The notes beneath the pieces were generated by a model that saw only the letters and a program-made list of their open reading frames with translations, made no database searches and was not told the origin of the DNA. From Flavobacteriales bacterium UBA3364 (GTDB lineage Bacteria > Bacteroidota > Bacteroidia > Flavobacteriales_F > PHOS-HE28): a stretch of DNA of 64,000 nt. The position numbers and the translations under genes are program-made. The DNA lies in assembly GCA_002360495.1 (NCBI GenBank), contig DEQO01000095.1, positions 1 through 64,000 of the forward strand, read 5' to 3'. Each line of letters starts with the position of its first letter. The stretch's first letter is position 1. Below are positions 18,281 through 26,800 of this stretch, piece after piece.

Positions 18281-19450
18281 TTACTTCACGATCTCCACCT
18301 CCACCCTGCGGTTCTTGCTCATGGCAAGGTCGGTTCCGGCATCATCCGCAGGTACGTCGCCGGCCTTGGAATCCACGGAGATCCGGGCGGCATCGATACC
18401 GGCTTCCACCAACGCTGCCTTCACGGCCTCAGCGCGCTCTTTGGCCAGGAGCAACAGATCGGGGCGGACCCGCGTACGTTCCATTTCCGTGGCATCCATG
18501 TGTCCGACGAGCTTCACCTTGAAGGCCTCATCCGCCTTCATGGAACCTACCATATCGTTCAGCCAGCTCTCCATGGAGGTATCGAAACTGCGTTGGAAAC
18601 GCTTGAAGTAGAATACCTGCTGATCCACTTTGTCCACCGGCTTCAAGCTCGGATTGATGGTCCCCTTGCGGCTGTAGATGTACTCGCTCTCGGCCTTGTC
18701 GAGCTGCTCACAGGTGCACTCGCCCCTGTTCTTGATGGGATATACCTCCACATTGTCGATGTAGTAGTATGCACTGAAGACCTGTTGGCGGGTCTCTCCG
18801 CGCGGACGCTTGGTCTTGACGTTCGTGGTCTTCTCGTTGGGTGTGAAATTGCCGATGACGATGTACTGCTCAAAACCCTCGGCCTGGTAGGCACCGCACA
18901 CACCCTGCCAGCTGAACATATCATCGTACACCTTGGTACGGAGGTTGGGGACCTTCACCTCGTAGGACAGGCTGGCCTCATCCTCTTTCTCGATCTTCTG
19001 TTTCCCGATGTACACGCCCTGTTCGGCAGTCGCATACTTGCTGAGGTCGCCGAGGTTCGTGTAATAGCGGACGCAGTAGAGCGAATCCTTCTTCATGGGC
19101 TTGACCAGCTTGGTCTGCAGGTAGGAACGGGCTTCCTTGTTCTGGTAGCTCCACCAACGCACACCGGCGTAGTTCGTGCCGCTCAAGGCCGTCTGCTCAC
19201 CGGCGAAATTCTTTGGTGAGGAGACCATGCTTTCCACGGAAGCGCCCTCGCTGAAAAGGTCGGCGCTCTTCTTGGTGGGAGAGTCCCAGCCGGTAGCGTA
19301 GATGATGCCACCGGCGCGTTTGAGCTTCTTGCCTTCCACGGCTTCGAAATCGCCGTTGGTGACCCAGTTGCGGTCGTGGTCGAACTTATCCTGTGCGCTG
19401 GAAGGTAGGGCCAGGAGGATCTGGGCGAAGGCGAGTAGAACGGTTCTCAT
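18281..19450 (-). CDS. OmpA family outer-membrane protein
   Basis: A 389-residue secreted protein starting with a signal peptide (RTVLLAFAQILLALPSSAQ). The middle region (RNWVTNGDFEAVEGK onward, with CVRYYTNLGDLSKY and FYYIDNVEVYPI-like segments) resembles a jelly-roll, carbohydrate-binding-like domain. The last 110 residues form an OmpA/MotB peptidoglycan-binding domain, with VKLVGHMDATEMERTRVRPD, LAKERAEAVKAALVEAGI and LAMSKNRRVEVEI. It would tether the outer envelope to peptidoglycan. I start at the ATG at 19450, ten residues inside a longer frame, because the signal peptide begins there. Confidence 0.9.
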   Translation of the reverse strand: MRTVLLAFAQILLALPSSAQDKFDHDRNWVTNGDFEAVEGKKLKRAGGIIYATGWDSPTKKSADLFSEGASVESMVSSPKNFAGEQTALSGTNYAGVRWWSYQNKEARSYLQTKLVKPMKKDSLYCVRYYTNLGDLSKYATAEQGVYIGKQKIEKEDEASLSYEVKVPNLRTKVYDDMFSWQGVCGAYQAEGFEQYIVIGNFTPNEKTTNVKTKRPRGETRQQVFSAYYYIDNVEVYPIKNRGECTCEQLDKAESEYIYSRKGTINPSLKPVDKVDQQVFYFKRFQRSFDTSMESWLNDMVGSMKADEAFKVKLVGHMDATEMERTRVRPDLLLLAKERAEAVKAALVEAGIDAARISVDSKAGDVPADDAGTDLAMSKNRRVEVEIVK

Positions 19451-19618
19451 GCGTAGTGCGCCGTAGCCCGGCGTAGGCATTGGTACAGGTCCGCTGAACG
19501 GCTTTCCCGGTTTTGAAGGAGGGCCAAGATAGTGAGGTCAGGCTTCATGGAAAGACCATCTGGACCGGCCGAAGGCGAAGACCGTGCCGAAGCTCCAGCG
19601 GATCGCCATCCGGGAATG

Positions 19619-19644
19619 CAAAAGGGCGGCAAAATGCCGCCCTT
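19619..19644 (-). terminator. hairpin after the outer-membrane barrel gene
   Basis: The stem AAGGGCGGC / GCCGCCCTT with loop AAAAT ends 22 bases after the stop at 19666 and is followed on the minus strand by a short T-run. Confidence 0.7.
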
Positions 19645-19665
19645 CAGTGCAATGGTCAGTTCAGA

Positions 19666-20241
19666 TCATCGATCGCCGAACATATAGGCGGCTCGGATCC
19701 CGATGTAACTGTTGGTCACCGTGGTCTCTTCGAAATTATCGTCCACACCTTCGGCAAAGATCATCTGGTAGCGAACGGCCAGGTCGATATTCTCACCCAA
19801 AATGTAGCCGAACAGCGGTGCCACACCGAAGTTCGAATCGGTCTCGGTCACTTCCTCACCAGCAGTATTGGTGGTCGTTGACGCCACCATATGCAAGCCG
19901 GTCAGCAGTCCCAAGTATGCACCTTCCTGGTTGTCCGAGAAGTAGAACTTGGCGCCCACCTGGATCGGTGCCACACCACTGCCATCGCTTTCGATGGTAA
20001 CACCTGGAGCGGGTTCGTATTCCTTGCCCCCGAACCGCAGATAACCGGCCTGGGCCATCAACCCCAGCTTGTCCCCCAAAGGCATCTCGAAGCCGAGGGT
20101 ACCACCAACACCCATGCCTATGAAGTCGGCCCAATCGCCTGAAGGAAAGGCCAGTTCAACACCGAGAGAAAGGCGGCTGGACTGTGCCATCATGCCACCT
20201 GCCAACGCAACGGCGGCCAAACTCATTACGATACGTTTCAT
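19666..20241 (-). CDS. outer-membrane beta-barrel protein
   Basis: A 191-residue protein with a signal peptide (MSLAAVALAGGMMAQ) followed by alternating strands: RLSLGVELAFPSGDWADF, GTLGFEMPLGDKLGLMAQAGYL, GAKFYFSDNQEGAYLGLLTGL, and a C-terminal strand IGIRAAYMF ending after GDR. This is the pattern of small 8-strand barrels common in Bacteroidota. A strong promoter lies just upstream, so it is probably abundant. No specific function can be given. Confidence 0.85.
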   Translation of the reverse strand: MKRIVMSLAAVALAGGMMAQSSRLSLGVELAFPSGDWADFIGMGVGGTLGFEMPLGDKLGLMAQAGYLRFGGKEYEPAPGVTIESDGSGVAPIQVGAKFYFSDNQEGAYLGLLTGLHMVASTTTNTAGEEVTETDSNFGVAPLFGYILGENIDLAVRYQMIFAEGVDDNFEETTVTNSYIGIRAAYMFGDR

Positions 20242-20269
20242 GTTGTTGTGTTTTGGTTCTGTGGTAGAT

Positions 20270-20299
20270 CAAAACTAGGGGTTCCCGCCGATCTTCCAA
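20270..20299 (-). promoter_or_regulatory. Bacteroidota promoter (TTG-N19-TAGTTTTG)
   Basis: On the minus strand TTG (20297-20299) is separated by exactly 19 bases from TAGTTTTG (20270-20277), matching the -33/-7 consensus. The -7 box lies 28 bases before the barrel gene start at 20241. Confidence 0.8.
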
Positions 20300-20318
20300 G
20301 TGGAAGGTCCAATGGAGC

Positions 20319-21074
20319 CTATTCTAAACCGGAATGCTGCTCGACCTTCGTCAACCAGTAACCCGCCGAGAACTGGAAGACGTTCTGGTGGATCCCATCG
20401 CCCTGGTCGCTCGAATAGACCGGGGTATCGGGAATACCGGTAGTGGTAAGGCCCCGCATGTAGCGAAGCCCCAGTTGGAAACCGCCGTCCCATTCATACC
20501 CCAAACCCACTGCGATACCCATATCAACGTTCTCCGAGATCACCGGCTCGGAGAGGTCATAGGCGATGATCTCGGTGTCCGTGGATCCCGAGAAGGTTTC
20601 TTCCACTGTGAACGAGCCTTTGCGCTGGAAGTTGAGGCCGAATCCAATGACCGGCCCCAACTGCAGGTTGAGATGACGCCCAGAACGCAGGGAGAGCAAT
20701 AGCGGCAGATCGAGATAACGGAGCCTGAACTCGTCCGAACCATGGACGCGTTGTGTATGGTCGACGAAGCCATCGAAGTAGTCGATCGTGGCGTCCATAT
20801 CATGCCGCACATCGCGTGCGGAATAGAGGAGTTCACAGTGGAAGGCAAGGTTATCGGAAATGGGTGCCCGCAGAAGTCCACCGACGTGGTAACCGGTACC
20901 GGAATAGGTTGCCGCCGGGTAGGTACCGATCTGGTACCAATTGAACTCGATCGGGCTCCAAACGTTGTAGTTCGCGCCGACCTTCACGCCTAGATCGACC
21001 TGTGCATTGCTGTCGATCGCATGCACGAGCAGCAGGATAGGGACCAGGATCTTTCCTGAACTGTGCACTGCCAT
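20319..21074 (-). CDS. outer-membrane beta-barrel protein, PorT-like
   Basis: A 251-residue protein with a signal peptide (ILVPILLLVHAIDSNAQ). It continues DLGVKVGANYNVW, then strands such as YHVGGLLRAPISDNLAFHCELLY and LRYLDLPLLLSLRSGRHLNLQLGPV, a layout typical of the outer-membrane protein beta-barrel family that includes PorT of the type IX secretion apparatus. The LRYLDLPLLL motif is especially characteristic. Whether this is PorT itself cannot be decided from the sequence. It starts 14 bases after the aconitase stop, in the same direction, and may be co-transcribed with it. Confidence 0.8.
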   Translation of the reverse strand: MAVHSSGKILVPILLLVHAIDSNAQVDLGVKVGANYNVWSPIEFNWYQIGTYPAATYSGTGYHVGGLLRAPISDNLAFHCELLYSARDVRHDMDATIDYFDGFVDHTQRVHGSDEFRLRYLDLPLLLSLRSGRHLNLQLGPVIGFGLNFQRKGSFTVEETFSGSTDTEIIAYDLSEPVISENVDMGIAVGLGYEWDGGFQLGLRYMRGLTTTGIPDTPVYSSDQGDGIHQNVFQFSAGYWLTKVEQHSGLE

Positions 21075-21088
21075 GTTGGTCGGGCTTT

Positions 21089-23362
21089 TTACATCTTCTG
21101 CTGCGCGCGGATGATGTTGAGCGCACCACCGGCCTTGAACCACTCGATCTGCTGCTCGTTGTAGGTATGGTTCACCAGGATCGTGTCCTTGCTACCGTCC
21201 TTGTGGGTCAACACCAAGGTGAGCGGTTTGCCCGGAGCGAAGGCCGTGAGGTCCGTGAAGTCGATGCGGTCGTCCTCCTGGATCTTGTCGTAGTCGGCCT
21301 CGTTGCTGAAGGTGAGCGCGAGCATACCCTGCTTCTTCAGGTTGGTCTCGTGGATGCGCGCGAAGCTCTTCACAAGCACGGCGGCCACGCCCAGGTGACG
21401 CGGCTGCATGGCGGCATGTTCACGACTGCTGCCTTCGCCGTAGTTCTGGTCGCCCACCACGATGCTGGTGATCCCCGCGGCCTTGTAGGCGCGCTGTGTG
21501 GCAGGCACCGGGCCGTATTCCCCGGTGAGCTGGTTCTTCACCTTGTCGGCCTCACCGTTGAAAGCGTTCGTGGCACCGATCAACGTGTTGTTGCTGATGT
21601 TGTCCAGGTGGCCGCGGTAGCGCAACCAGGTACCGGCCATGCTGATGTGGTCGGTGGTGCACTTCCCTTTCGCTTTGATGAGGAGCACCGCGCCGGTGAT
21701 GTTCTTGCCGTTCCAGGCCGGGAAGGGCTCGAGCAGCTGCAGGCGCTGGCTGTCGGGCTTCACCACCACGTTCACCGTGCTGCCGTCCGCAGCCGGTGCC
21801 TGGTAACCCGCGTCCTCCACGGCGAAGCCTTTCGGGGGAAGTTCAAAGCCAGTGGGCTCGGCCAGCTTCACCTGTTCCCCCTTGTCGTTGGTGAGGGTGT
21901 CGTTGAGGGGATCGAAGGTGAGCTTGCCGCTGATGGCGATGGCGGCCACCATTTCCGGCGAGGCCACGAAGGCGTGCGTGTTGGGGTTGCCGTCCGCGCG
22001 CTTGGCGAAGTTGCGGTTGAAGGAGTGGACGATGGAGTTCTTCTCCTGCTTGTCCGCCCCTTCCCTCGCCCACTGGCCGATGCAGGGGCCGCAGGCGTTC
22101 GTGAAGATCGTCGCGCCGCTCTTCTCGAAGGTATCGATGAAGCCGTCGCGCTCAATGGTGTAGCGCACCTGTTCGGACCCGGGGTTGATGCCCAGGTGCG
22201 ACTTCGACTTCAGGCCCTTTTTCGCGGCATCCGCCACGATGCTGGCGGCGCGGCTGATGTCCTCGTAGCTGGAGTTGGTGCAGGAACCGATCAGTGCCCA
22301 TTCGATGTCCACGGGCCAGCCGTTGGCGGTGGCCTTGGCCTTCATCTCGCTCACCGGCGTGGCCAGATCGGGCGTGAATGGGCCGTTCAAATGCGGACTC
22401 AAGGTGTTCAGGTCGATCTCGATCACCTGATCGAAGTACTTGGCGGGATCGGCATACACCTCGGGATCGCCGGTGAGGTCCGCCGCGATCTTGTCGGCCA
22501 TGGCGGCCACTTCCGCGCGGCCGGTGGCCTTCAGGTAGCGGCGCATGCTGTCGTCGTAGCCGAAGGTGCTGGTGGTGGCCCCGATCTCGGCGCCCATGTT
22601 GGCGATGGTGCCCTTGCCCGTGCAGCTCATGCTCTCAGCCCCGGGGCCGAAATACTCCACAATGGCGCCGGTGCCGCCTTTCACGGTGAGGATGCCCGCC
22701 ACCTTCAGGATCACATCCTTGGGGCTGGCCCAGCCGCTGAGCTTACCGGTGAGCTTCACGCCGATGAGCTTGGGGAACTTGAGCTCCCAGGGCAGACCGC
22801 TCATCACATCGCAGGCGTCAGCGCCGCCCACGCCGATGGCCACCATACCCAGTCCGCCGGCATTCACCGTATGGCTGTCGGTGCCGATCATCATGCCGCC
22901 GGGGAAGGCGTAGTTCTCCAGCATCACCTGGTGGATGATGCCCGCGCCGGGTTTCCAGAAGCCGATGCCGTACTTGTTGCTGATGCTCTCCAGGAAGTTG
23001 AAGACCTCGTTGCTCTTGTTGAGCGCGTCCTGCAGGTCCTGCTTGGCGCCCACACGGGCCTGGATCAGGTGATCGCAGTGCACGGTGCTGGGCACGGCCA
23101 CCTTCTTGCGACCGGTTGTGCTGAACTGGAGCAGGGCCATCTGCGCGGTGGCGTCCTGCATGGTCACACGGTCCGGGGCGAAATCGACGTAGTCCTTACC
23201 ACGACCGAAGGCCTGCTTCGCCTCGCCATCCCACAGGTGGGCATAGAGGATCTTCTCGGTGAGCGTGAGCGGCTTGCCAACGGCCTTGCGGGCAGCGGCG
23301 ATACGGGAAGGAAAGCGGCTGTAGACCGCTTTGATCATGTCTAGGTCGAAGATCTGGCTCAT
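21089..23362 (-). CDS. aconitate hydratase, mitochondrial type
   Basis: Aconitase isomerises citrate to isocitrate through cis-aconitate in the TCA cycle, using a 4Fe-4S cluster. The 757-residue length and sequence (SRIAAARKAVGKPLTLTEKI, VAVPSTVHCDHLIQARVGAK) match the mitochondrial-like form found in Bacteroidota rather than AcnA or AcnB of E. coli. Cluster ligands are in IGSCTNSSYED and TNACGPCIGQ. The swivel domain carries GDQNYGEGSSREHAAMQPR, a conserved substrate loop. NADP-isocitrate dehydrogenase, the next enzyme in the cycle, lies elsewhere in the window at 32299. Confidence 0.95.
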   Translation of the reverse strand: MSQIFDLDMIKAVYSRFPSRIAAARKAVGKPLTLTEKILYAHLWDGEAKQAFGRGKDYVDFAPDRVTMQDATAQMALLQFSTTGRKKVAVPSTVHCDHLIQARVGAKQDLQDALNKSNEVFNFLESISNKYGIGFWKPGAGIIHQVMLENYAFPGGMMIGTDSHTVNAGGLGMVAIGVGGADACDVMSGLPWELKFPKLIGVKLTGKLSGWASPKDVILKVAGILTVKGGTGAIVEYFGPGAESMSCTGKGTIANMGAEIGATTSTFGYDDSMRRYLKATGRAEVAAMADKIAADLTGDPEVYADPAKYFDQVIEIDLNTLSPHLNGPFTPDLATPVSEMKAKATANGWPVDIEWALIGSCTNSSYEDISRAASIVADAAKKGLKSKSHLGINPGSEQVRYTIERDGFIDTFEKSGATIFTNACGPCIGQWAREGADKQEKNSIVHSFNRNFAKRADGNPNTHAFVASPEMVAAIAISGKLTFDPLNDTLTNDKGEQVKLAEPTGFELPPKGFAVEDAGYQAPAADGSTVNVVVKPDSQRLQLLEPFPAWNGKNITGAVLLIKAKGKCTTDHISMAGTWLRYRGHLDNISNNTLIGATNAFNGEADKVKNQLTGEYGPVPATQRAYKAAGITSIVVGDQNYGEGSSREHAAMQPRHLGVAAVLVKSFARIHETNLKKQGMLALTFSNEADYDKIQEDDRIDFTDLTAFAPGKPLTLVLTHKDGSKDTILVNHTYNEQQIEWFKAGGALNIIRAQQKM

Positions 23363-23404
23363 TCCTAAGCAGGTGGTTACGCCTTACCCGGTGGCAGGCA
23401 GCCG

Positions 23405-23412
23405 CAAAGGTA
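23405..23412 (-). promoter_or_regulatory. -7 element (TACCTTTG) upstream of aconitase
   Basis: TACCTTTG on the minus strand lies 42 bases before the aconitase ATG. No TTG was found 19 bases further upstream. Confidence 0.4.
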
Positions 23413-23452
23413 AAGCCTGTGGAATAGCCCGACCGGGGGATCGGAAATGGTC

Positions 23453-23480
23453 GGGCGGGTCGTTGTTGAAAGACCCGCCC
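23453..23480 (-). terminator. hairpin after the MbnP-like gene
   Basis: The stem GGGCGGGTC / GACCCGCCC with a 10-base loop begins 28 bases after the stop at 23508. No strong T-run follows. Confidence 0.65.
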
Positions 23481-23507
23481 GTTCTCACCCAATGATCGGG
23501 AATGCCA

Positions 23508-24263
23508 TTACAATTCGTCGATGGAAACAGCGAGGCTGTCCATCGCCTCCATGCAATCCACTCCGCCATCCATGGCAGCCGGATTCGTCAAGAAGTCCAA
23601 GCCGGAGACAACGACGGCCATGTCCACCTTCGCATTCATGCGTGCAGTGCCACCAGCGACGACCTCCGCATGCAAATGTGCGTGGGTCTCGCGCAAGAGG
23701 TCGGGGTTGTTCAGGCAATGGTAGAAGAAGGGAATGTCCTGTTCATCCTCAACATCACCATCGGCATTGCCGTCCACCCGTCCTTCAAGCTTCAGGAACA
23801 TACGACCGGCGCTCGTGCTCCAGGCCCACATCATGTCCGGGTCGTTCAAGGGCGCCTCAGCGGTCATGGGATCCGAAGCGTTCACTACCGGTTCCAGCCC
23901 CAGCGTGATATGCGCTTCATGGATTTCTGCCGGTGCCATGCTGCCCAAGGTGAATTCGTTGTTCGCCGCACTGGCATCCACCAACAGATAGGTATCGTGG
24001 AATTCGGCCAGTACCGCATCATGATGGTCGGTCAAGTGGATGTCCGATGCGTAGAATTTGACCTTGGAGAACTGGAATGTGTTCCCGGCCCCGTCCACGT
24101 AGTTCGTATTCAAGCTGAATGGATCGGTACCGTGCATGAGGGTGAACTTGAGCGCTACCGTACCTGTTGTAGCAGCGGGCGGTATGGGCTCGTCCTTTTC
24201 GCGTTTGCAGGCATGCAGTGTGAGGGAACCGATGGCGATGATCGCAAGGGTCTTCGTTGTCAT
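23508..24263 (-). CDS. MbnP-like copper-associated lipoprotein
   Basis: A 251-residue lipoprotein; the lipobox is SLTLHAC, so Cys19 is the probable lipid site. The body fits the MbnP-like family: VALKFTLMHGTDPFSLNTNY, then FQFSKVKFYASDIHLTD, an EIHEAHITLGLEPVVN segment, DPDMMWAWSTSAGRMFLKLEG and a late His-rich ETHAHLHAEV. MbnP proteins bind copper or copper-methanobactin. It is the last gene of a three-gene minus-strand unit with a barrel protein and a Cys-containing membrane protein, which supports a metal role. Metal identity is inferred from the family. Confidence 0.85.
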   Translation of the reverse strand: MTTKTLAIIAIGSLTLHACKREKDEPIPPAATTGTVALKFTLMHGTDPFSLNTNYVDGAGNTFQFSKVKFYASDIHLTDHHDAVLAEFHDTYLLVDASAANNEFTLGSMAPAEIHEAHITLGLEPVVNASDPMTAEAPLNDPDMMWAWSTSAGRMFLKLEGRVDGNADGDVEDEQDIPFFYHCLNNPDLLRETHAHLHAEVVAGGTARMNAKVDMAVVVSGLDFLTNPAAMDGGVDCMEAMDSLAVSIDEL

Positions 24264-24274
24264 GTCGTCTTGGG

Positions 24275-25228
24275 TTACTTGATGATGTTGTACGTCATCC
24301 CTAGGACAATACGTTCCCGGTTGGGGATCATCAGCTCGCCCAAGTTATACGCAACGGCGTATTGGAAGGTAGCTGAGAACGCCCAGGAACGCCACCACAC
24401 GCGGGATCCTACGTGGGTGAAGAGTGTTGAACCGCCGGTGCCCGCGTCAGGGACCCCGTTGGTGATATCCATACCGGACAATTCGTGATACACGCCCAAA
24501 CTGGGCATCACTTTCCAGTCCTCGTTGATGTCGAACCGATGGAACCCCTCGGCCGTGGTACTGATACCATGACCAAGTTGGTAACCATCGGCATTGGCGG
24601 AATTCCAGCGACCGACAAGCGTGAAAGCCGCACCATTTCTTTTGTAGCGTACCGAGTACTCCGCAGTGCCAAGCAAGTCCCATGTGCCGGTGCCAGGCTG
24701 CTGGTCGGCTTCGACCGTTCTGCCTTCGTACGTGAGGTCGCTGCGGCCCAAGGGGACCTTCACGCCGGCTCCCAGCATGATGCGATGGACCACACGTTCA
24801 TCAGGGGTCAGGCACTTGGTGTTCACCAGTTGGTAACGGCCGATGAGCAATGGATCCCCCACGCCATAGAGGTCGCTGCTGACCACGCCATCGACGGCGC
24901 GGTAGTTGTTCACCACCGGAAGGCCCACGAGCAAGGCGAAACGATCGTGCAGCCAGAGATCGGCGCGAAGCTCCGCCACTTGGTAGAGCTCGCGGTAGTG
25001 CATCGTCCGGGCGGTCGAGGAGGGCGGTGCGTGCCCGCCATGCTTCTCTACGGCACTTGGTGTTGCCGGAACGAGGACATCACCCTCCAGATGGCGGTAA
25101 CGCCACAGGAGCGATATTGAACTGGTGCGGTCGTACGGTCGTATCCCGAGGAAGATCCCGCACACATCGCATCCAAGGCCGATGGATGGCATGACCAGCA
25201 GCATCCATGCGACCAGAACGGTCTTCAT
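24275..25228 (-). CDS. outer-membrane transporter-like barrel protein
   Basis: A 317-residue protein with a signal peptide ending near SIGLGC and an early CDVCGIF motif that could bind metal. The remainder has beta-barrel periodicity (SISLLWRYRHLEGD, RADLWLHDRFALLVGLPVV, GDPLLIGRYQLV) and ends ERIVLGMTYNIIK, a normal outer-membrane C-terminus. It resembles proteins that accompany MbnP-like lipoproteins in Bacteroidota and may move copper across the outer membrane. I start at 25228, where the signal peptide begins. It lies 11 bases before the MbnP-like gene. Confidence 0.75.
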   Translation of the reverse strand: MKTVLVAWMLLVMPSIGLGCDVCGIFLGIRPYDRTSSISLLWRYRHLEGDVLVPATPSAVEKHGGHAPPSSTARTMHYRELYQVAELRADLWLHDRFALLVGLPVVNNYRAVDGVVSSDLYGVGDPLLIGRYQLVNTKCLTPDERVVHRIMLGAGVKVPLGRSDLTYEGRTVEADQQPGTGTWDLLGTAEYSVRYKRNGAAFTLVGRWNSANADGYQLGHGISTTAEGFHRFDINEDWKVMPSLGVYHELSGMDITNGVPDAGTGGSTLFTHVGSRVWWRSWAFSATFQYAVAYNLGELMIPNRERIVLGMTYNIIK

Positions 25229-25294
25229 GTTGAACAGGTTTGAAGAAGTACAATGCACCCGCGTCCGCATCAGGCGGAGGCAGGTTGTCCCTCT

Positions 25295-25669
25295 TCAACC
25301 TCGTGGCACGTGGTCCGTCGGGAACAGGAAGCCGGTCTTCAACCCAGCAAGGTGCCGTGGGAAAAAGCGTTGCGTCGCGCGAAGTGGAACGGCATCCACC
25401 TTGGCACCTATCGGGACCTGGGGTTCTACGCGCATCTGGATCGTCTCCCTTGGAAAGCCGGCTTCCGACTCACGTTCCAGCGCCCTGAATCGCTTGGAAA
25501 GCTGGCATTCACCGTGGCATGTACGCATCGATGCCACAACATCGCGCTGCACGCACAACTCCTTCTCGATGGCGGCGCGATGGACATGGAATTCGACCAG
25601 GACGACCAATGGGGCCAACAGCATGCTGAGGAACATGCCGAGCACAACCCCGGTCGTTGCCCGTACCAT
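25295..25669 (-). CDS. small Cys-containing membrane protein of the copper cluster
   Basis: A 124-residue protein with one hydrophobic N-terminal segment (GVVLGMFLSMLLAPLVVLVEF). It is followed by AAIEKELCVQRDVVASMRTC and HGECQLSKRF, which place three Cys and a His in a compact pattern suited to metal or redox chemistry. I recall similar short proteins in Bacteroidota metal loci but know no name for them. The start at 25669 follows a TACTTTTG element (25674-25681). ATGs at 25696 and 25726 are alternatives. It is the first gene of the unit with the barrel and MbnP-like genes. Confidence 0.65.
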   Translation of the reverse strand: MVRATTGVVLGMFLSMLLAPLVVLVEFHVHRAAIEKELCVQRDVVASMRTCHGECQLSKRFRALERESEAGFPRETIQMRVEPQVPIGAKVDAVPLRATQRFFPRHLAGLKTGFLFPTDHVPRG

Positions 25670-25780
25670 GGGGCAAAAGTAGTTGGATGGGGTCATGGTC
25701 GACTGACGATCATCATCTTTCCGCATTCCTACATCCGGGCGCGAACGGGCCGCTCATGGTCCGTTAGCGCTCCCAAGGTC

Positions 25781-26800
25781 ATGCACACTGGTCGCCGCTT
25801 CACGTTCACCGAGGTCATCAAATGGACCCGGCGGGACATCTATTGGTACCTTTTCCTCTCCATTGTACCCACGCTGTTCTACGTGGGCTTGGGTTGGAAA
25901 TGGCTCACCATTCCCTGGGTGCCCATCGCGCTGGTGGGCACAGCGGTGGCCTTCATCACAGGCTTCAAGAACAACGCCTCCTACGACAGGTTGTGGGAGG
26001 CACGACAGATCTACGGGGCGATCGTCAACAGCAGCCGGGCATGGGGCATCATGGTCATGGACTTCGTGAGCCCGAAGCATGCACAGGGCCCCGTTGCCCA
26101 CGATGAGCTGCACCGGATCCATGCACGGTTGATCCACCGCCACCTTGCCTGGCTGCATGCGCTGCGGTTCCAGCTTCGCCAACCGAAGGCTTGGGAACAC
26201 ATGATCAAGAGCTATAACCGCGAGTACCGCAAATGGTATACTGTGGATGAGGTGGAGAACAAGGTGGATGATGCCTTGACAGGGTTGATCACCAATGAAG
26301 AGAAAGCGAGCGTACTGGGAAAGAGCAACCCCGCCACACACGTCCTCGCCATGCAATCCAAAGACCTGCGCGAGCTTCTGGACAGGGGGCTGATCGAGGA
26401 CTTCCGCCACATGGAACTGGAGAAGCTGATCGTGGACCTGTATGCCCAACAAGGCAAGTGCGAGCGCATCAAGAACTTCCCCTATCCCCGTCAATTCGCC
26501 ACCTTGAACCTGATGTTCACGCGGTTGTTCATCAACCTCGTACCCTTCGGCATGTTGGGCGAATTCGCCAAACTGGGTGATGGTTACATCTGGCTGGCCG
26601 TGCCCTTCAGCGCGCTCGTGGCGTGGGTGTTCAACATGATGGAACGGATCGGTGAAAGCACCGAGAACCCCTTCGAGGGCGGTGCGAACGATGTGCCCAT
26701 CACGGCGATCACCCGAACGATCGAGATCGATCTGCGGGAAATGCTGGGTGAAACGGATGTCCCCAAGCCGTTGCAGGCGCAGAACAACATCCTGATGTGA
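25781..26800 (+). CDS. bestrophin-like chloride channel
   Basis: A 339-residue membrane protein of the bacterial bestrophin family (also UPF0187), which form pentameric anion or cation channels in the inner membrane. Diagnostic parts are FTFTEVIKWTRRDIYWYLF at the start, FITGFKNNASYDRLWEARQIY after the second helix, and NPFEGGANDVPITAITRTIEIDLREM near the end. The ATG at 25781 is chosen; the frame is open far upstream, but that part is antisense to the neighbouring gene. The stop abuts the convergent dipeptide epimerase stop with no gap. Confidence 0.92.
   Translation: MHTGRRFTFTEVIKWTRRDIYWYLFLSIVPTLFYVGLGWKWLTIPWVPIALVGTAVAFITGFKNNASYDRLWEARQIYGAIVNSSRAWGIMVMDFVSPKHAQGPVAHDELHRIHARLIHRHLAWLHALRFQLRQPKAWEHMIKSYNREYRKWYTVDEVENKVDDALTGLITNEEKASVLGKSNPATHVLAMQSKDLRELLDRGLIEDFRHMELEKLIVDLYAQQGKCERIKNFPYPRQFATLNLMFTRLFINLVPFGMLGEFAKLGDGYIWLAVPFSALVAWVFNMMERIGESTENPFEGGANDVPITAITRTIEIDLREMLGETDVPKPLQAQNNILM

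Noticed and set aside
17154..18611. 485-codon plus-strand frame over the UMF1 transporter and the OmpA-like gene end
   Set aside because: It spans two real genes and the terminator between them and has an antisense-type composition.
21167..23344. 725-codon open frame on the plus strand across the aconitase gene
   Set aside because: Antisense shadow of a well-conserved aconitase, with a His/Gly/Val-rich composition and no domain.
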